64,000 nt of DNA from Hypholoma sublateritium FD-334 SS-4. Taxonomy: Eukaryota > Basidiomycota > Agaricomycetes > Agaricales > Strophariaceae. The translations under genes were made by a program, and so were the position numbers. Below, piece after piece: positions 12,587 to 22,494 of the stretch (positions within the stretch are counted from its first letter, which is position 1; the number at the start of each line of letters is the position of its first letter). The notes beneath the pieces were generated by a model. It was not told the origin of the DNA, did no database searches, and saw only the letters and a list, made by a program, of their open reading frames with translations. The stretch lies in the NCBI GenBank assembly GCA_000827495.1, contig KN817529.1, forward strand, positions 310,001-374,000, read 5' to 3'.

Positions 12587-12794
12587 GTACTGCTCAATTC
12601 TAACATTCTTTCTTGCTACTTTATGTTACTCAATCACCCTCGATCTTGCTCATTGTTTTTAGACACTTATATCTTTTTAATTCGCTCTTTTTGTTTGCTT
12701 TATATATTTTCTTTCATTACATATTTTAGCTAATTCATGCTTATAGTTTGTCCAGGGTAGGTAGGTTTTACCTGTAGATAGGTAATTATTAGGA

Positions 12795-13035
12795 GGGCTG
12801 TGAATTTATTTCGTGGCAAAATGGGTCACGTGCACAGATGAACTTGCCGTGGTGCCGCTCGCCGGCGCTCACTTGCCGCTTGCCAAGGCAGGCTGGGAAA
12901 GAAAAAAAAGGAGAATGCACATGTTGCTTGGGAAATTTCCCAAATTCAAGGCTGACTTGTAAGGACATTGTTCTGAAATTGGCCTTTGGGAAGTTACCCA
13001 AAGGCTTGGGTAGTTTCCCATGAGGATATAAAATA
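12795..13035. repeat. right terminal inverted repeat of the KDZ element
   Basis: Inverted partner of 130-390. AGGATATAAAAT at 13023-13034 mirrors 133-144. TTGGGAAATTTCCCAA near 12930 and the GGGAAGTTACCCAAAGG and TTGGGTAGTTTCCCA blocks up to 13020 mirror the left side, and GTCACGTGCA at 12825-12834 mirrors GTCACGTGAC. Distances from the ATTTTATATCCT block to CACGTG are similar on both sides (about 218 and 200 bp). Confidence 0.7.
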
Positions 13036-13041
13036 GCTCTC

Positions 13042-13679
13042 AGCTAACTGCCTGATGTTGATGGATGACAGTAGCTGCTATAGGTGGGCACCCTTGCGCA
13101 TGAAGAAAGCTGTTTGATGGATTTATAAGCTCAATGATGTGGTACATTTGAGATGGGGCGTACAAATTTGTCGTCCGCCTGTGAGACAACTCGCGGCCAA
13201 CGCTCGAGCCATCGGATATTTTCCCGGTGCCAGGAAGGGCCTAGAATAATACGGCGCGTACATGAATTGCGTTCAATCGCTGGAATATCTCTGTATATAG
13301 TAGAGGTAAAAATGACATTTCCTTCAGAGGAATCTTGGCGAACATTTGTAAATGAGGAACAAGATAACACAGAAGCGTAGGGCTCACGACCACCCAATTC
13401 ACCAAGTTCGTCAATTGCGACATTCTGGTTCACACCCTGAGGGCTAAGAGGGTCGTCAGATAATAGGCTCAGTAGCCCAGCCTCTGGACTCACCTGCATC
13501 CCCAACCTTGCCCATGCCAAGCAGCGCGATGCTGCCAAACGGTTGCCGTGGAGTTCTCGCAGGATAATCAAAGTCCTATGTATAATAAGACCCATAGAAC
13601 AATCGGCATTCGACACAACAGTTCACCGAACCATCAGCGCGCATCAGCCTTCCAAGCTCCTTCCCGCTTGTACTCCACC
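13042..13679. other. stretch outside the element without a supported gene
   Basis: A minus-strand frame is open over 13616-13131 (about 160 codons), but its composition and lack of motifs do not support a gene. The region joins the transposon's right flank to the decayed Yta7-like fragment. Confidence 0.35.
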
Positions 13680-14551
13680 CTAGTCGCGTTTTGGCTCGGT
13701 TGCCTCCAGCGCCGCGGCGACCCCCAGCTTTCCCCCTTGCCTGGTTGCCTTGACCGATTCTTCGAGGGGCGCAAGGATGGCGTAGCTGATATTTTTTCGC
13801 TGTCTGAGCGAGTACGGCTTGCCATCTCCAGCGTCTTCAGGTTCAGGCTCGCGCTCAGGCTCCCCGGGAAAGCCCAGCATATCGTGGCCGGAAGACTACT
13901 GAGTGTCGCCAATCGAGCCATCGGCGTCGGCAGAGGCACCAGAAGAGACGTGTTCATAGTCCTCGTCCTTCATGCGTGCAGCGTTCCGCTTGTGGATGCG
14001 CTGTTCTCGCGCTGCATGCTGTTTCCGTTTCTGCTTTTGTTTCTTCTCCTTCTTCAACAGCGGAGCGGCAGTCGTAGTCGCTTCGTCCGATTCCGCGGCG
14101 AGTAGCCCTGGAAGTCGTCTCGCGGCTCCTCATCGTCAGGCGTGATGAGCCCATTCAGTCGAGCGGCTCTTGTTAAGCCTCGTGAGCGGCTGTCTTCTTC
14201 TTTGTCTTCATCGATATGGTGCTTCACGGTAGATGCACGGGTGGCCTTTCGATTGCTTGATTCGTTGAGGAGGTCCTGCGCCGGTATTTCAACGTCGGGG
14301 TCATCCTCTCCCTCTCCGTTGTTGTCGCTACTCTCCACAAACTCCATCTTCTTCGCCCGACGCCCTCGTTTAGTAGTGATGACCTCTTCCGGAGGTTCCT
14401 CCTCCTTCGGCTCTTCATCATCTGTTCGCTCGTCCATGTCGGCAAACTTTTTGCTAGCGTAATACTCGGAGCCTGAAGGGAGTGACGGAGCACCGGACGC
14501 CCTACGAGTCGAACGGATTGTCAGGCCTGAAAAGGTGGACTGCTCCACCAC
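13680..14551 (-). pseudogene. Yta7/ATAD2-like N-terminal fragment (chromatin AAA ATPase remnant)
   Basis: The translation runs from TRRASGAPSLPSGSEYYAS through acidic and basic patches (TTKRGRRAKKMEFVES) to GKPYSLRQRKNISYAILAPLEE. The last piece resembles the conserved motif just before the AAA domains of fungal Yta7/Abo1 (ATAD2 family), which organises nucleosomes. The reading frame shifts near 14.09 kb, a TAG interrupts the continued frame at 13898-13896, and no AAA or bromodomain sequence follows. This is therefore a truncated, dead copy of only the first few hundred residues. Family assignment rests on the SLRQR...PLEE motif and overall composition, so another chromatin protein is possible. 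Confidence 0.55.
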
Positions 14552-16530
14552 TATTTAGCAGTTACACAGATATGGAGTGTGACGATGTTGCTGGTTATGA
14601 CGCCGGGCTAGTCGCCGTTCTCGTCCGCGCTCGTTTGTCATCGTCGGCAAATTCGGTGGAGATCTGAGCTTCCATTTCTGCCACTGTCCCGCGCACAGCC
14701 CGCACCCATCCGCGAACTCGATTTCGACCGCAAACACAGCGATGCTCATGTCGGGCGAGGGAAATTGCTTCGAGGGCACTATCCGGAATTTCGCGAAAAA
14801 TCGTCAAGATGAGGGCCAGGAGGAGCCATACACGCCAGAGAAAGGGTTTAGATGGGGTTCTTCGTGGAAGTACTTACGGGGGAAAGGAACTCGCTGCCGC
14901 TGAACTTCGTGATCTGCGACTAATGTGACTATGTCACGCTTTCAAATCTAATTTTAAAACGCTTCTCTTGGCAGTCTTGGCAGGCTGGACCTGAATATTT
15001 GAATTTTGACCGTGACAGCGGACGATTGGCATAGATAATACAAAGGCTCCACTGTATGCAGGTTCACCGACGGTGGGCCGCCCTACTTTCCAAATGAGCA
15101 GTACATAATCAGCCAAAATAAGTTTGGTGTGCCATTTACTGGTGACTTGATAGTGGCTTTGTCTTCGCTTCATCTGTATTTTTACCTGCATTGTTCTCTA
15201 TTATCAGTGGTTATCCAAGCGTTCAAATGCACATCAAGTCTTTATAAAGATCATAAATTGCAATCAAAGATATAATTATTCGTATTAAACATGATATATG
15301 TACACTAGATAATACACTCAAGACGCTGCTTTTCCTCCCCTCCGTCTTAACTCTACGTGCCAGGTTACAACCTGTAACTCACCTCTTTTGCACCTACAAG
15401 GACTCTTCACGCAGCCCGTGACCAGATCGCTGCAGTGCGGGACTCTGCCTGCATCATGCATCTGCCGTCGACGCCCACCACGCGGTAAACGCCGCGGCTT
15501 ACGAAGGTAAGGCCATGTCCCGACGCCAGTGCGCACGACGGCGCCTCGTGCTTCGGCGGAGCTAGAGCGTAGCACCGACTCGTCATTCTCGGCGTGCGAG
15601 AGCACCGGCCGGGCCACCAAAGCATGTTGGCGATGTATTCCGGCGCACGGCGGACACTGCAGGTAAGTCAGTCAGCGCTGTACGGTGAATTTTGACGAGT
15701 GTTCACCTCGTCTGTGTTCTGGACCATCCGCGGGGCCTGTCTAGCTTGTGGTAAACACCGCGCAGAGCCGCGAGATGTCGCCTCCGCCATGCAGCGCACC
15801 TTTGGGAAGACAGTGCGCAGACGCCGTATACATGCCGCCTCTGAATTCAGGTATGTGAGCGGAATACACGCGTGCATAGTAGATAAACTCACCTTGATTT
15901 ACATAAAAGTCTGCAGCGCGGGACGGCAGCGGTGCGTAGTGTGTGCGTCCGTCGGATGCGATCAGCAGCCCGTACGTCTGCCGCAGGAATGTGCGTCTCG
16001 TGCGTCGGGAGGTGACACCGCGCCCTTGCTCCGTTGAGCGTTGCGCGTCGCCCTGCAGAATGTTACTGAGAGAATGATTGCGACACGCACGAAGCAGTAA
16101 TAAATAGACTTATCTTAACTTGAGTGTAGAGGACGCTGCCCGCGTCTGCGATGGAAGCCCGGGTGACACCCCGGCCTCGATCGCCGAGCCGCGGAGATTC
16201 CGGAATCACCTTTCCCCCTCTGAGTGATGGGCATCGACCTGCATCGACCGTGCTCCCAGAGCTGGCCATGTGAACGATGCGCAAGGAGCAGAGACGTGAG
16301 AGGCGCGTGGGAGGAGACGTGAAGTGAACGTAAGGAATGAAAATTGTTGACTGTGCGGGCGTGGGAACCGCATCATGTGAACGCGAACTGTGTCTCAGAA
16401 TCATTGAGTTCCCGAATATCTTAAACTTGAATAGTACTAGCTTGAAGTCCCTTCTTGCTGCGTCGCTCAATATTTCTTCCTCATTCGCCCGTGTCAGTTC
16501 CTACAGTGCCCACGGTACTAACGCCGCCTG
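14552..16530. other. decayed or non-coding DNA
   Basis: No supported complete gene. GC-rich patches at 15.3-15.6 kb and 15.7-16.0 kb give exon-sized open frames on the minus strand (for example around GVYRVVGVDGRCMMQAES), suggesting remnants of a coding region, but no chain of splice sites could be built and no family was recognised. Confidence 0.35.
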
Positions 16531-16533
16531 GAC

Positions 16534-16990
16534 TCAAGTACATACCGCTCCAAAGAAAACAATACCCACGACATCGACTGGGATAGGCCGTTGTATTGGA
16601 TTCCTTGACCGCACCCCGAGAGCCTCAGCACCGACCACGCCCTCTGCCGGGTGTCCGTCCGCATCTTCAGCCCGCCCGTGACATATACGCATCATAAGTC
16701 CCACCGCTCGCAGCGCGGGGTGCACCGCCCTCCGCGCGAAGGCGTCGTCGAGCGTGCCCCAGCGCACGCGCGCGAGTACGCCGAGGTCGACCGGGCCGGG
16801 GATGAGGGTTTGCCGGCTGCCAGTCAGGCGAGCATCAGCACAGCGTGCGCGCATACATATAGCGAAAGTGCGAAGATTCGGGGATATTGAATTCCTCGAG
16901 CGTCGGTGCCACGCGCTGCATAAGCACCCAAGCAGCCGCCGCAACCTGCTTGTCGTGGCGCATCCACACGCTTAGCGCGCGCAGTGCCGT
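16534..16990 (-). pseudogene. frameshifted fragment of an unrecognised coding region
   Basis: On the minus strand the sequence reads WMRHDKQVAAAAWVLMQRV and TLEEFNIPESSHFRYMYAR. It then continues only in another frame as DARLTGSRQTLIPGPVDLG, RVRWGTLDDAFARRAVHP and NPIQRPIPVDVVG. The coding-like composition across a frame change and the absence of proper ends point to a decayed gene. I do not recognise the ancestor. Confidence 0.4.
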
Positions 16991-18049
16991 TAAGGAGTGC
17001 GTTCACCATGCGCGTTGAGTTGTAAGTACTACTAGTCCGTGAGGCTCTCTAAGCGGCGACGCATCTAGGACGTGCGCAGAGACTCAGAGCCGCTGCAACC
17101 TCAGCCTCAGCCGCATCAATCTGATGAAGGCTCGTACAACAACAACGTCAACGCGAATAACACTCACAGCACGGTCTCTGGCGACATAACCACTGGCATG
17201 ACTGGCTTCGGCATACCGAGCAACATAGCCGCAGCAGCCTATCCTTGTGAGTTCCATGCTGCTTGAGGTGGCATGAGTACACTGACGAGCTCGCTGCGAC
17301 AGTTGTACAAGGCACTAATCACATACAAAACGTTAGAAATATTACGCTCGACGGCCAGCAATCGCCAGCGGACGTTGCGCGGATTCTTGGAGCTGCCGGA
17401 GTGTCAGCTGATGTTAACCAGCGTAAGCCAAATCACTTTGTTTCCAAGACCATTGCGGCATGCTGAGGGCTAGAATAGGTGTAATGGCCATCCTAGAGGC
17501 GCTGCAAGCGGGTCAAGCTGGCCGCGTTCAACAACCGACTAGGATCCTCCAGTAAAGCCAGGACGCAGATAGTGAGAAGGACCCGTTGACTCGACTTGGA
17601 CTTTTGAGGGACTATTTGTATACTTTATATCATCTTCTGTAAATTTAACGTCTTGGGTGTAGCCAAAATTGTGAGCTAGCAATGACGAGGGCAATGACGA
17701 GGGCAATAAACTGTCAATCTTATGTCGAATCGGCAGGTCCAAAATCCAAAGAGCTCGTCTAGGAAAAACCCAGTTCAAGTCTGACTGGGCATGGCGAAGC
17801 TTTCAGCGCCCGAGAAGAAACTGAAAATAGATATCGGCTAGGTATGAATCTACAGCCACCGAAGGCACTCGACGCGACCCAACAGTGGCAAGTCAGCGGC
17901 AACCTTCAAGCTAATACTGGAGCACTGCCTTCATCACACGAACTAACACGGAACTCGAAGCACAATCTAATATACCTGACTTTGCTAAGCATACACGTAA
18001 CTATGATCTACTTATCTTTGACTGGGTACCACCGCTGCCGATGTGCCCA
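16991..18049. other. no supported gene
   Basis: Short ORFs around 17072-17470 on the plus strand have low-complexity Gln/Asn-rich translations and no conserved motif. A short tandem duplication of CAATGACGAGGG occurs near 17690. Nothing else is seen. Confidence 0.35.
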
Positions 18050-19932
18050 TCACATTTGAGACAACTTTTTCGCCCTCTGCAGAGCCATTGCATGCAACAA
18101 TGGGAACCTGGAGCTCCCATCGCTGAAGGTGCTGTCGACCTTCAGCCCGCTCGTGTTGACGAAGTCCTGTAAGGAGGATTTGACCGAACGGACAAGGCTG
18201 TGCGGAGTCGTAGGTGGGCGTGTTGCTGCCGAAAACGGTAGCGGTGAACCTGACGCAGAGGCGGTCGCGCCGGCACGGGGTGATGACTTATCGCTCGGGC
18301 TGCGGTTAAAGTATCCCAAGGAGTCGGAAACAAGATTGACCATCGAACGCTGTCGGCGGATGATCGGTGAAGGAGTGTGCAAGCCCACTGGGGCGAGACT
18401 GCCAGTGGCGGGGACGGCGGCTGTAAATGGGAAGTCGATGCCGGGTAGTGACGCCGACGACTCCATCATGCCGAAACCCCTTAATGTCTCAGAATGCACC
18501 CCCCATACCGTCAGGAAAATTGGTGTGAATTGGCCATTGACGCCTCTGATTCTGAAAGCAGGGTCGACAATGGGATGCGTTCGCCCAGCCAACAACCCAG
18601 TCCGGATTGACTGCAAGTGGAACATAACCTAATAATATTTAAGCATAAATTTCTCAGTAGAAAGCGTTGTTTAGGACTACTCACTACGGTGCTGGCGAAC
18701 CCAAAGATTTCCGCCGTTAGAACCATGTGGCCATGGCGCTTGAAGTACGCATGAATGACAACGTCAGAGGTGATCGTGTTGAAGAGACTCTGTGTGAGTT
18801 TGTGCACTCCGGCACAGCAGTAGAGGCGGTTCCGGGCCGGGGCGACGATGACGTAGTCAGCGAGCTCTAACGAGTCCAGTGTCTTTTCCACTGTTCCCGC
18901 GAGAAAGAGGGCGCTGATGAGCGGATTAAAAGCGATGCTATGAAGCTGAGAGAGCGAAAGCATATGGTAATCAAGGGCGTCGGGGAAGCGCAAGGTGCAG
19001 ATGTCGTGGTGACCGAAGACTCTCAGTGTGTCTTGCTCGATTCGCGAAATTATTGTGTCCTGGGCCAGAGTAACCTGGTAAATGCTGCAGTAAGTGGCCA
19101 GCCATTGCTTCCGTTGAACAGTTCACTCACGAAGTCTCGAACCAAATAGTAGAGGTAGAGGCCACCCACGTCGTTCACTATCTCGTCCATAGTCGCGAAT
19201 AAGCAAATGGGGATGTTCACCATGTTCAATCTACCTATCAGGTGGCTAAATATTGCCGAGCGATAGATTCCCATATAGAGATCAAGGAATGGTTTCACGC
19301 TGAATCCTATGCCGACCAATATTTGTTCGGCATGTTGACTGGCCGAATGTGTGGAGGACTCCCCGGAGAGAAACTTGGTGCAAACAGATTCTAAGACAAC
19401 GTCAAGTAGTAGCGAGAGCAGACTCCAAACTTCTTTAATGGTCACGATGTCGTAGGGGTCGCCAGAGACGAAGTTCGAAAAGGCCGTCTCGAAAACCGGA
19501 CGGCAGATAGTGACTTGCTGGTAAGCGACAATAATGGTCATGGTGTCAAGAACATGGCGCCAGTGGCCATGCAATTCATATATATTCCTGGTGGGATGCC
19601 CGGTTCCCTAGGTAGTTGGTTATCTAAGCTCAGCATTCAATGTTCGCAGCATAAAAGCAAAAGTTACAGACCTCGTTGAAGACCAGGTGGACAGGGTATG
19701 GGTGAGGGGCGTTAGGATGGGGGTTGGTGGGGTACTCGGTCATGAATTCATAATTTTTTCTTTCGGGCTGGGGAGGAATCGTCTCGAAGGCGAATCCCGA
19801 GTTCTGCTCAACGTAGATATCATGTACGCACGTCGCTGTAGCAATGTCGGTTACAACGTCTGACGACGTGTTGTCTCCAAGCGGTGGCAAGTGGTAAGGG
19901 TGATAGTACATCTGTCGAGCGTCCGAGTCCAT
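18050..19932 (-). CDS. unknown 568-residue protein
   Basis: Four exons, 19932-19672, 19607-19131, 19074-18685 and 18628-18050, all end on phase-0 GT-AG junctions and give one open protein of 568 residues. Such consistency makes it a real gene. The start ATG at 19932 has an in-frame stop just upstream. The first ~90 residues are polar (PPLGDNTSSDVV). Exon 2 is hydrophobic and helical (LLSLLLDVVLESVCTKF, YRSAIFSHLIGRLNM). Exon 3 contains FRYP-like LRFPDALDYHMLSLSQL. The last ~130 residues are Ser/Pro/Thr-rich with RRQRS. No catalytic motif or clear membrane segment could be assigned, and I do not recognise the family. Confidence 0.65.
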
Positions 19933-20184
19933 TGAAGCCGCTGGGAGTCAACTGGGAGTGAAGCTGAATTTTACAGACTGCAGTGATCTCTTTTGTGGTG
20001 TTGGAAATGGTCAGTTGTCCTTGGGCGATTGGGATCTCGACGTACTTCCGCTGTGATACCGATACGGTCGTGTCGGCAGAGACAGCGACCGTAGACGTAG
20101 TATTTCGGTCCGATCTCAATGCCAGCCTAACCATTGAAAAATCAGGAAGAGTTGTCGGTGGATCAGACGCCCCTACTCACAGCA

Positions 20185-20435
20185 CGCACGCCTGTGCGTC
20201 AAAGCGAGTCAGAAGCAGAGCGCTGAGACGTATATTTGCTAACAATCGACACGCGCTCGACAACACATCACACGCCTGTGTGCCCTCAGAGTTGAAGCAA
20301 GTCAGAAGCAGAGCGCTGAGACGTATATTTGCTAACAATCGACACGCGCTCGACAACACATCACACGCCTGTGTACCCTCAGAGTCGAAGCGAGTCAGAA
20401 GCAGAGCATTGAGAGGCGTTGAGGCGTGCATTTGC
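20185..20435. repeat. 93-bp minisatellite, about 2.7 copies
   Basis: GTCAGAAGCAGAG begins at 20208, 20301 and 20394, an exact 93-bp period. Units share CACGCGCTCGACAACACATC and CACACGCCTGTGT and differ by only a few bases. The period is divisible by three, so frames stay open on both strands without implying a gene. It lies upstream of the 568-residue gene. Confidence 0.9.
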
Positions 20436-20796
20436 TAACGGCGGAGACACGCTCGAAGCTAGCATTGAGCCGTGTCACTGCAAACAACATGAGCCAAGTT
20501 GTCGGCATTAAGAGTTCAGATTTCGGGAATCTGCTTGGGAGAGTAACAGTCCAGATCACTATCAAGACAGTCAAATGCTGCCAATGCGACTCGAGGAGTA
20601 ATCCGTAGGTTTATTTGTGGCTCAGATCCATCTAAGGCCGCTGGAATGCTGCGGTCGACACTGATGGCTATATGATACGAAAGGATGCATCCCCCGTCCC
20701 GGAGTTTTACGTTCATATTGACGGCTATCGACGCCGATTAAGTACACCGAAAAAACAAGATCGTGCGGCGCCCAGAATCAGATTTTATCTATATGT

Positions 20797-20912
20797 GGGC
20801 TCAAGGGGTACACAGAAAGGCAAAAAAGTACACGATGTTGATTTTGGGCATAAGATCAACATATTGTGTACTTTTCTGGCTTTCTGTATATCCCTTGTGT
20901 GGGCTGCCCAAA
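20797..20912. repeat. long imperfect inverted repeat (hairpin)
   Basis: The left arm, TACACAGAAAGGC then AAAAGTACACGATGTTGAT, pairs with the right arm, ATCAACATATTGTGTACTTTT then GGCTTTCTGTATA. The arms extend outward into GGGCTCAAGGG and CCCTTGTGTGGG. Loop length is only about ten bases. It may be a small foldback element or a hairpin. No target duplication was found. Confidence 0.7.
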
Positions 20913-21602
20913 TGCCAGGACTATCACGCACCGGGCCAACCAGTAAGTCTTTATCAATCCGTCTCAATCATTTTGGGTAGCGGATGCAAAAATAACAGCG
21001 CGGAGATTATCGATCACCCGCGTTGTATATTTATAACCATTGATATTATTCCAACACACTTTTGTACGTCCATGACTTTTGTACGTCCATGGCATTTTCA
21101 TCTTTGGGCCACGACCTTGACGGTTCTTCGGGTTTTTGAAAAGGAGCGATATCATCTTAATCGCGGAAATTAAAACGCAGTAGGTGCTCTGCTTTGACGA
21201 GATCTGGCTAATGAATTGCTTCTGGATTGATCGCTTTCCATTGGCTGCTGTCACCTCCCGTCCACCAAGTTGCCATACTTATACTCGGCGGGTAAAAAAA
21301 ACTCATATATTTACTACGCCTACTCTATGCTCAAATAGGTTTCAACTATTATGCCATCACCAGATTGAACACTCAGAGCAGGGCAATATGCTGGCAATTT
21401 TTGATTCACTACCCATTGCTCTCCTATTTTTTTCATACTAATATATTAAATTACCTATATCACAAATGTCATAAATACATAGATTACTTACAACTGTCAA
21501 CAGCGCAACCAACAGGAAAATAGAACGCGACATTCAAGTACTTCAACAGCAGCGTATGAAATCAAAGATATAATTAGGGGCCTAGTTGCTATCCAATTGG
21601 GG
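20913..21602. other. AT-rich stretch without a gene
   Basis: No supported coding sequence. A 17-bp word ACTTTTGTACGTCCATG occurs twice in tandem at about 21057-21091. Confidence 0.4.
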
Positions 21603-22494
21603 TTACCTCCATGGAAAGCTGAGATGGTCGGCCGCAAATGCGCACGCTTCCTGTCGAAGGTGTTTGGTCTCATCAAGGATAGGTTGTATGTGGGACAGGA
21701 AGGGCCCATGACGCTGGGAAAATGACAGCTGCCCGCCTTGGGAGCTGTGTGGATGACTTCGGTGAAGGGACGCGAAGTTGAGAATCATGCACTCGTTTTG
21801 AGCCAACGCTTCAGTTTCATTGAGTTTTTTGGAGATTACCGCCAATGTCTGTACGTCGCTATCGTAGATTCGAAGTTTTGTTCTTATCTCTTCCAGTTGG
21901 AAGCCTATCTCCGTGAGGACGATGGAGCTTCTTAAGGTGACCGCTTCCCTTGCGTCCGTGAGCAGGGAAAATGCTTGCTCTAGCACTTCTAGAGGAGCAC
22001 GCTCTTTGAGAAGCCTCTGTGAAAACGAATCATCTCTATATTAATATATATCCTAGGGCACTGAATATAGAAAACTTAACGGTTGGTGTCAAGTTTAAAG
22101 CCTCGTCGGCAAGGGTATAAACAGTTGACTCGAATGATGGGGCGCAGGCTTCTGAAGGCGGTTGTTGCTTGAAATGGGCAAAAGTGAGCTGGTAATGCTC
22201 GAGGCCGGGGGACATGTTTGGGAGGGCCGAGCCACTGGGTTGAAAGAGAGCGGAGAGTGCGGGTGCTTCAGGATGCGAGGAATCCTGCGTGGAGAAGTCG
22301 AGTAGCTCTTGGGGCAGAGATGGAGATGACATGACCAAAGGGGAGCAGGGGGAGGATGCGCTCCCATCCAATTCATGCGCTTCACCGGGAGGCACGCCGT
22401 GCGCATTTGACGCTGGTGAATGGATGCTACGTCTCGCCGCGGCGTCCTCCTCCACCGAAGCAAGGTACTGCATATATGCGACAAATGGATTCAT
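21603..22494 (-). CDS. unknown 275-residue protein with helical C-terminal half
   Basis: Two exons, 22494-22081 and 22016-21603, of 138 codons each join in phase 0 (donor GTTAAGT, acceptor TTTTCACAG). The N-terminal half begins MNPFVAYMQYLASVEED and is otherwise Ser/Pro-rich. From TVYTLADEALNL the protein becomes helical (LLKERAPLEVLEQAFSLL, IGFQLEEIRTKLRIYDSD, ISKKLNETEALAQNECMIL), with heptad-like leucines suggesting a coiled coil. It ends with ETKHLRQEACAFAADHLSF. I do not recognise it. Confidence 0.55.

Larger units (their letters stand above)
130..13035. mobile_element. large KDZ-type DNA transposon with inverted terminal repeats and cargo genes
   Basis: Both ends carry related inverted sequences. 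Reading inward, both sides show ATTTTATATCCT, then GGGAAACT-like and TTGGG...TTCCCAAAG blocks, then TTTGGGAAATTnCCCA, CATGTGC and GTCACGTG in the same order and at similar spacing. Between them lie a KDZ transposase next to the left end, a 129-bp tandem repeat, one unknown gene and an HMG-box-like gene next to the right end. KDZ elements are a known fungal DNA transposon superfamily and can be large. The exact termini and target-site duplication were not resolved. Weak similarity may continue outward to about 75 and 13095. The boundary is an inference from the repeats. Confidence 0.72.

Noticed and set aside
130..13035. TET/JBP dioxygenase gene, known to accompany some fungal KDZ elements
   Set aside because: I looked for its iron-binding motif region between the transposase and the HMG-like gene and found no such coding sequence.
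13131..13616. Minus-strand frame of about 160 codons
   Set aside because: No motif, no plausible exons before or after it, and ordinary intergenic composition.
17072..17473. Plus-strand Gln/Asn-rich short frames
   Set aside because: Low-complexity translation without a conserved motif or splice partners.
18129..18632. Plus-strand frame of 167 codons
   Set aside because: It lies fully antisense to exon 4 of the 568-residue gene, whose splice phases are consistent.
19983..20438. Open frames on both strands across the minisatellite
   Set aside because: They result from a 93-bp repeat period divisible by three; there is no supporting gene structure.
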